A stretch of 7,757 bases of DNA from an uncultured Prevotella sp. GTDB lineage: Bacteria > Bacteroidota > Bacteroidia > Bacteroidales > Bacteroidaceae. The stretch spans positions 1 to 7,757 of the forward strand of contig CAKOVA010000080.1 in assembly GCA_934120735.1 (NCBI GenBank), read 5' to 3'. The notes beneath the pieces were generated by a model that saw nothing but the letters and a program-made list of their open reading frames with translations, did no database searches and was not told the DNA's origin. A program made the translations under genes and the position numbers. Each line of letters begins with the position of its first letter. Within the stretch, counting starts at the first letter, position 1. Shown in pieces: positions 6,162-7,757 of the stretch.

Positions 6162-7502
6162 TTACAACAACTCGGGAAGTTGGAACAACTTGATGCCGTT
6201 GCTGCCTTTGATGAGGATGTAATAGTCTTGTGGCGGCTCTTGTCGCAGGGCTCCCTTCACAGCCTCTATATCCTCAAACTTGCGGAGCGTTGTGTTTGTG
6301 CGGCCAAACTCCTCGCCTACGAGCCACACCTTGTCCAAGTTGAGCGTGGCGATGAGGTCAACAATCTTCTGATGCTCAGCCAGGCTCACGTCGCCCAGCT
6401 CGCGCATGTCGCCCAGGATGGCCATCTTTTTCGGCACGTCCATGCGTTGGAAGTTGGTCAGCGCGGCCTCCATGCTCGTTGGGTTGGCGTTGTAAGCGTC
6501 TACGATGAGCTTGTTGTGGGCCGTTATCTGTAGCTGACTGCGGTTGTTGCTCGGCACATACCCGGCCAAGGCATGGTTAATTTGTTCGTCAGAAACGCCG
6601 AAGTGTGACCCAATGGTGATGGCGGCGAGCATGTTGTCGAGGTTGTATGCGCCGATGAGCTGCGTTTGCACCTCGTGCCACCGTGTTTCCTCGCAGGGTG
6701 AGGGGACAGCCGCTGTCTTGCGCCATCTAAACTTCAGGTAGGGCGCACAGCTCATTACTTCGCCGCGGATGCTGATGTCCGAGCGGTCGGTCTGTGCGTA
6801 TCCCATGGCTTTGACGTTGGGACAGTGGGTGCGGAACATCTCTTTAAGGTACTCGTTGTCTTGGTTGATGAACACGAGGCCTTGTGGTTTGTGTTGTTGC
6901 ATGTAGTCGTACAGCTCGGCTTTGGTGCGCATCACGCCCTCAAACGAGCCGAAGCCTTGTAGGTGAGCGCGGCCCACATTGGTGATGAGCGCATAGTCGG
7001 GTTCTACCACGTTTACCAGTGATTGGATGTCACCGGGATGACTTGCACCCATTTCCACGACCGCCATCTCATGCTCGGGCTTCAAGCATAAGAGCGTTTT
7101 GGGTACACCTATTTCGTTATTAAAGTTTCCTTGCGTGTACCACACGTTGAAACGCTCGGCCAGCACCGTTGCCAACAGTTCTTTAGTGGTGGTCTTGCCA
7201 TTGGTGCCTGTGATGCCAATAATGGGTATTCCCAACTTCCGGCGATGATAGTTGGCCAACTGTTTTAACGTTTGCAGACAATCCTCTACCATGATATAGC
7301 GTTCGTCTTCTTGTATATGGTATTCCTTTTGGTCAATCACAGCGTACGCGCATCCTTTTTCTAAGGCACTTTGTGCAAACTCGTTACCATTAAACGAGGT
7401 TCCTTTCAAGGCAAAAAACATACTGCCCTTGGGGCAGTCACGACTGTCTGTGGTAACCACAGGATGCTTTAAAAACAGTTTGTATAGTTCAGAAATATCC
7501 AT
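6162..7502 (-). CDS. murF: UDP-N-acetylmuramoyl-tripeptide--D-alanyl-D-alanine ligase
   Basis: A 446-residue cytoplasmic Mur ligase that uses ATP to add D-Ala-D-Ala to UDP-MurNAc-tripeptide, completing the pentapeptide precursor of peptidoglycan. The N-terminal domain (about 1-90) has the MurF-type TTDSR (17-21) and ALKG-FNGN (31-40) UDP-binding stretches. The central ATPase domain has the P-loop GITGTNGKTTTKE (96-108), then GNFNNEIGVP (125-134), EMGASHPGDI (150-159) and ITNVGRAHL (173-181); Lys194 in the TKAELYDY segment sits where Mur ligases often carry a carbamylated lysine. The C-terminal domain starts near 330 with DAYNANPTSM (335-344) and GDMRELG (364-370). The frame is open to a TTG at 7526, but the ATG at 7502 is chosen because the MDISELY opening looks like the natural family start and GAAGG lies just before it. 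As is usual in Bacteroidetes, murF is apart from the other division and cell wall genes. Its own promoter and the convergent neighbour suggest a single-gene unit. Confidence 0.97.
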   Translation of the reverse strand: MDISELYKLFLKHPVVTTDSRDCPKGSMFFALKGTSFNGNEFAQSALEKGCAYAVIDQKEYHIQEDERYIMVEDCLQTLKQLANYHRRKLGIPIIGITGTNGKTTTKELLATVLAERFNVWYTQGNFNNEIGVPKTLLCLKPEHEMAVVEMGASHPGDIQSLVNVVEPDYALITNVGRAHLQGFGSFEGVMRTKAELYDYMQQHKPQGLVFINQDNEYLKEMFRTHCPNVKAMGYAQTDRSDISIRGEVMSCAPYLKFRWRKTAAVPSPCEETRWHEVQTQLIGAYNLDNMLAAITIGSHFGVSDEQINHALAGYVPSNNRSQLQITAHNKLIVDAYNANPTSMEAALTNFQRMDVPKKMAILGDMRELGDVSLAEHQKIVDLIATLNLDKVWLVGEEFGRTNTTLRKFEDIEAVKGALRQEPPQDYYILIKGSNGIKLFQLPELL

Positions 7503-7546
7503 ACCTTCTTTTTTATGAGTGATCAATGATTAATCTGTTTCAATTG

Positions 7547-7577
7547 CAAAGGTAATTGAAATCAGATAGTTGGCAAA
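7547..7577 (-). promoter_or_regulatory. murF: murF promoter, Bacteroidetes consensus
   Basis: On the minus strand TTTG (7574-7577) is followed after 19 bases by TACCTTTG (7547-7554), a complete match to the phylum's pattern. Transcription would begin near 7540. That leaves about 38 bases before the ATG at 7502 but only about 14 before the alternative TTG at 7526, which supports the ATG as the start. Confidence 0.75.
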
Positions 7578-7601
7578 ATATTTTTTTTCGTCTTAGAAAT
7601 C

Positions 7602-7620
7602 TCCTCATCATTTATGAGGA
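7602..7620. repeat. Seven-base-pair inverted repeat upstream of the murF promoter
   Basis: TCCTCAT (7602-7608) and ATGAGGA (7614-7620) are perfect complements around a five-base centre. Neither strand follows it with a T-run, so it does not look like a terminator. It lies 24 bases upstream of the murF -33 element and between two outward-facing promoters, a position suited to a regulator binding site; this role is inference. Confidence 0.45.
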
Positions 7621-7685
7621 TGAAATTAAATAGGGTTTGAGTTTCGTTGGGTGGTGAGACAATGCAAAATCACTATTTTTGGGTA

Positions 7686-7716
7686 TTGTATTAAGTTCAG
7701 ATTTAGGATAATTTTG
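7686..7716 (+). promoter_or_regulatory. Probable rightward promoter for a gene beyond the window
   Basis: TTG (7686-7688) is followed after 20 bases by TAATTTTG (7709-7716), fitting the Bacteroidetes pattern. A second -7 match, TATTTTTG, lies at 7674-7681 but its nearest TTG is 24 bases upstream. Transcription would start near 7723 and leave the window. No start codon for the downstream gene can be placed in the remaining 35 bases. Confidence 0.5.
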
Positions 7717-7757
7717 CAGTCACCAAACAATCTTTTATAATCCGATAGGATAATTAG

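Noticed and set aside
6135..6533. Rightward frame of 132 codons overlapping the end of murF
   Set aside because: It lies antisense to the conserved C-terminal part of murF and has no recognisable domain or promoter.
7503..7526. TTG at 7526 as the start of murF
   Set aside because: The ATG at 7502 gives a natural MurF N-terminus and a better-sized leader from the promoter.
1..7757. CRISPR array, insertion sequence, phage or defence gene cluster
   Set aside because: No regularly spaced repeats, transposase or integrase motifs, terminal inverted repeats or defence-type domains were seen on either strand.

Overview
The window reads as ordinary chromosomal DNA from a member of the Bacteroidales, probably Prevotellaceae (the family is inferred from overall protein character and was not searched). 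The main support is the promoters. Several genes are preceded by the Bacteroidetes-type -7 element TAnnTTTG, often with TTG/TTTG 19-20 bases upstream, and the start codons lack clear Shine-Dalgarno sequences and sit in A-rich leaders. No gene is cut by either window edge.

Layout. Bases 1-133 are a non-coding leader with a possible leftward promoter. Three rightward genes follow: a membrane-anchored protein with three helix-hairpin-helix (ComEA-like) units (134-1054), a G3E/CobW-family GTPase with a histidine run (1136-2317), and formate--tetrahydrofolate ligase, fhs (2524-4191). An intrinsic terminator follows each of the three, and the GTPase and fhs each have a recognisable -7 element, so the three look like separate transcription units rather than an operon. 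A leftward tRNA-Pro(CGG) gene (4264-4336) converges on fhs, and one hairpin between them can terminate both. Next comes a rightward, conspicuously AT-rich membrane acyltransferase of the OafA/Acyl_transf_3 type (4585-5742). About 420 bases without a convincing gene follow; they hold what may be the remains of a small leftward reading frame. The leftward murF gene (6162-7502), for the last cytoplasmic step of peptidoglycan precursor synthesis, has its own promoter. The final 255 bases are an intergenic region with a short palindrome and a probable rightward promoter for a gene beyond the window.

How the genes relate. They do not form one pathway. fhs supplies 10-formyl-tetrahydrofolate for one-carbon metabolism, murF builds cell wall precursor, and the G3E GTPase probably handles a metal centre. 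The HhH protein may bind DNA at the membrane. The acyltransferase is the one accessory-looking gene: low GC, alone, and flanked by a tRNA on one side and apparently decayed sequence on the other. I found no CRISPR array, insertion sequence, toxin-antitoxin pair, phage gene or obviously new multi-gene system. The most interesting items are modest.
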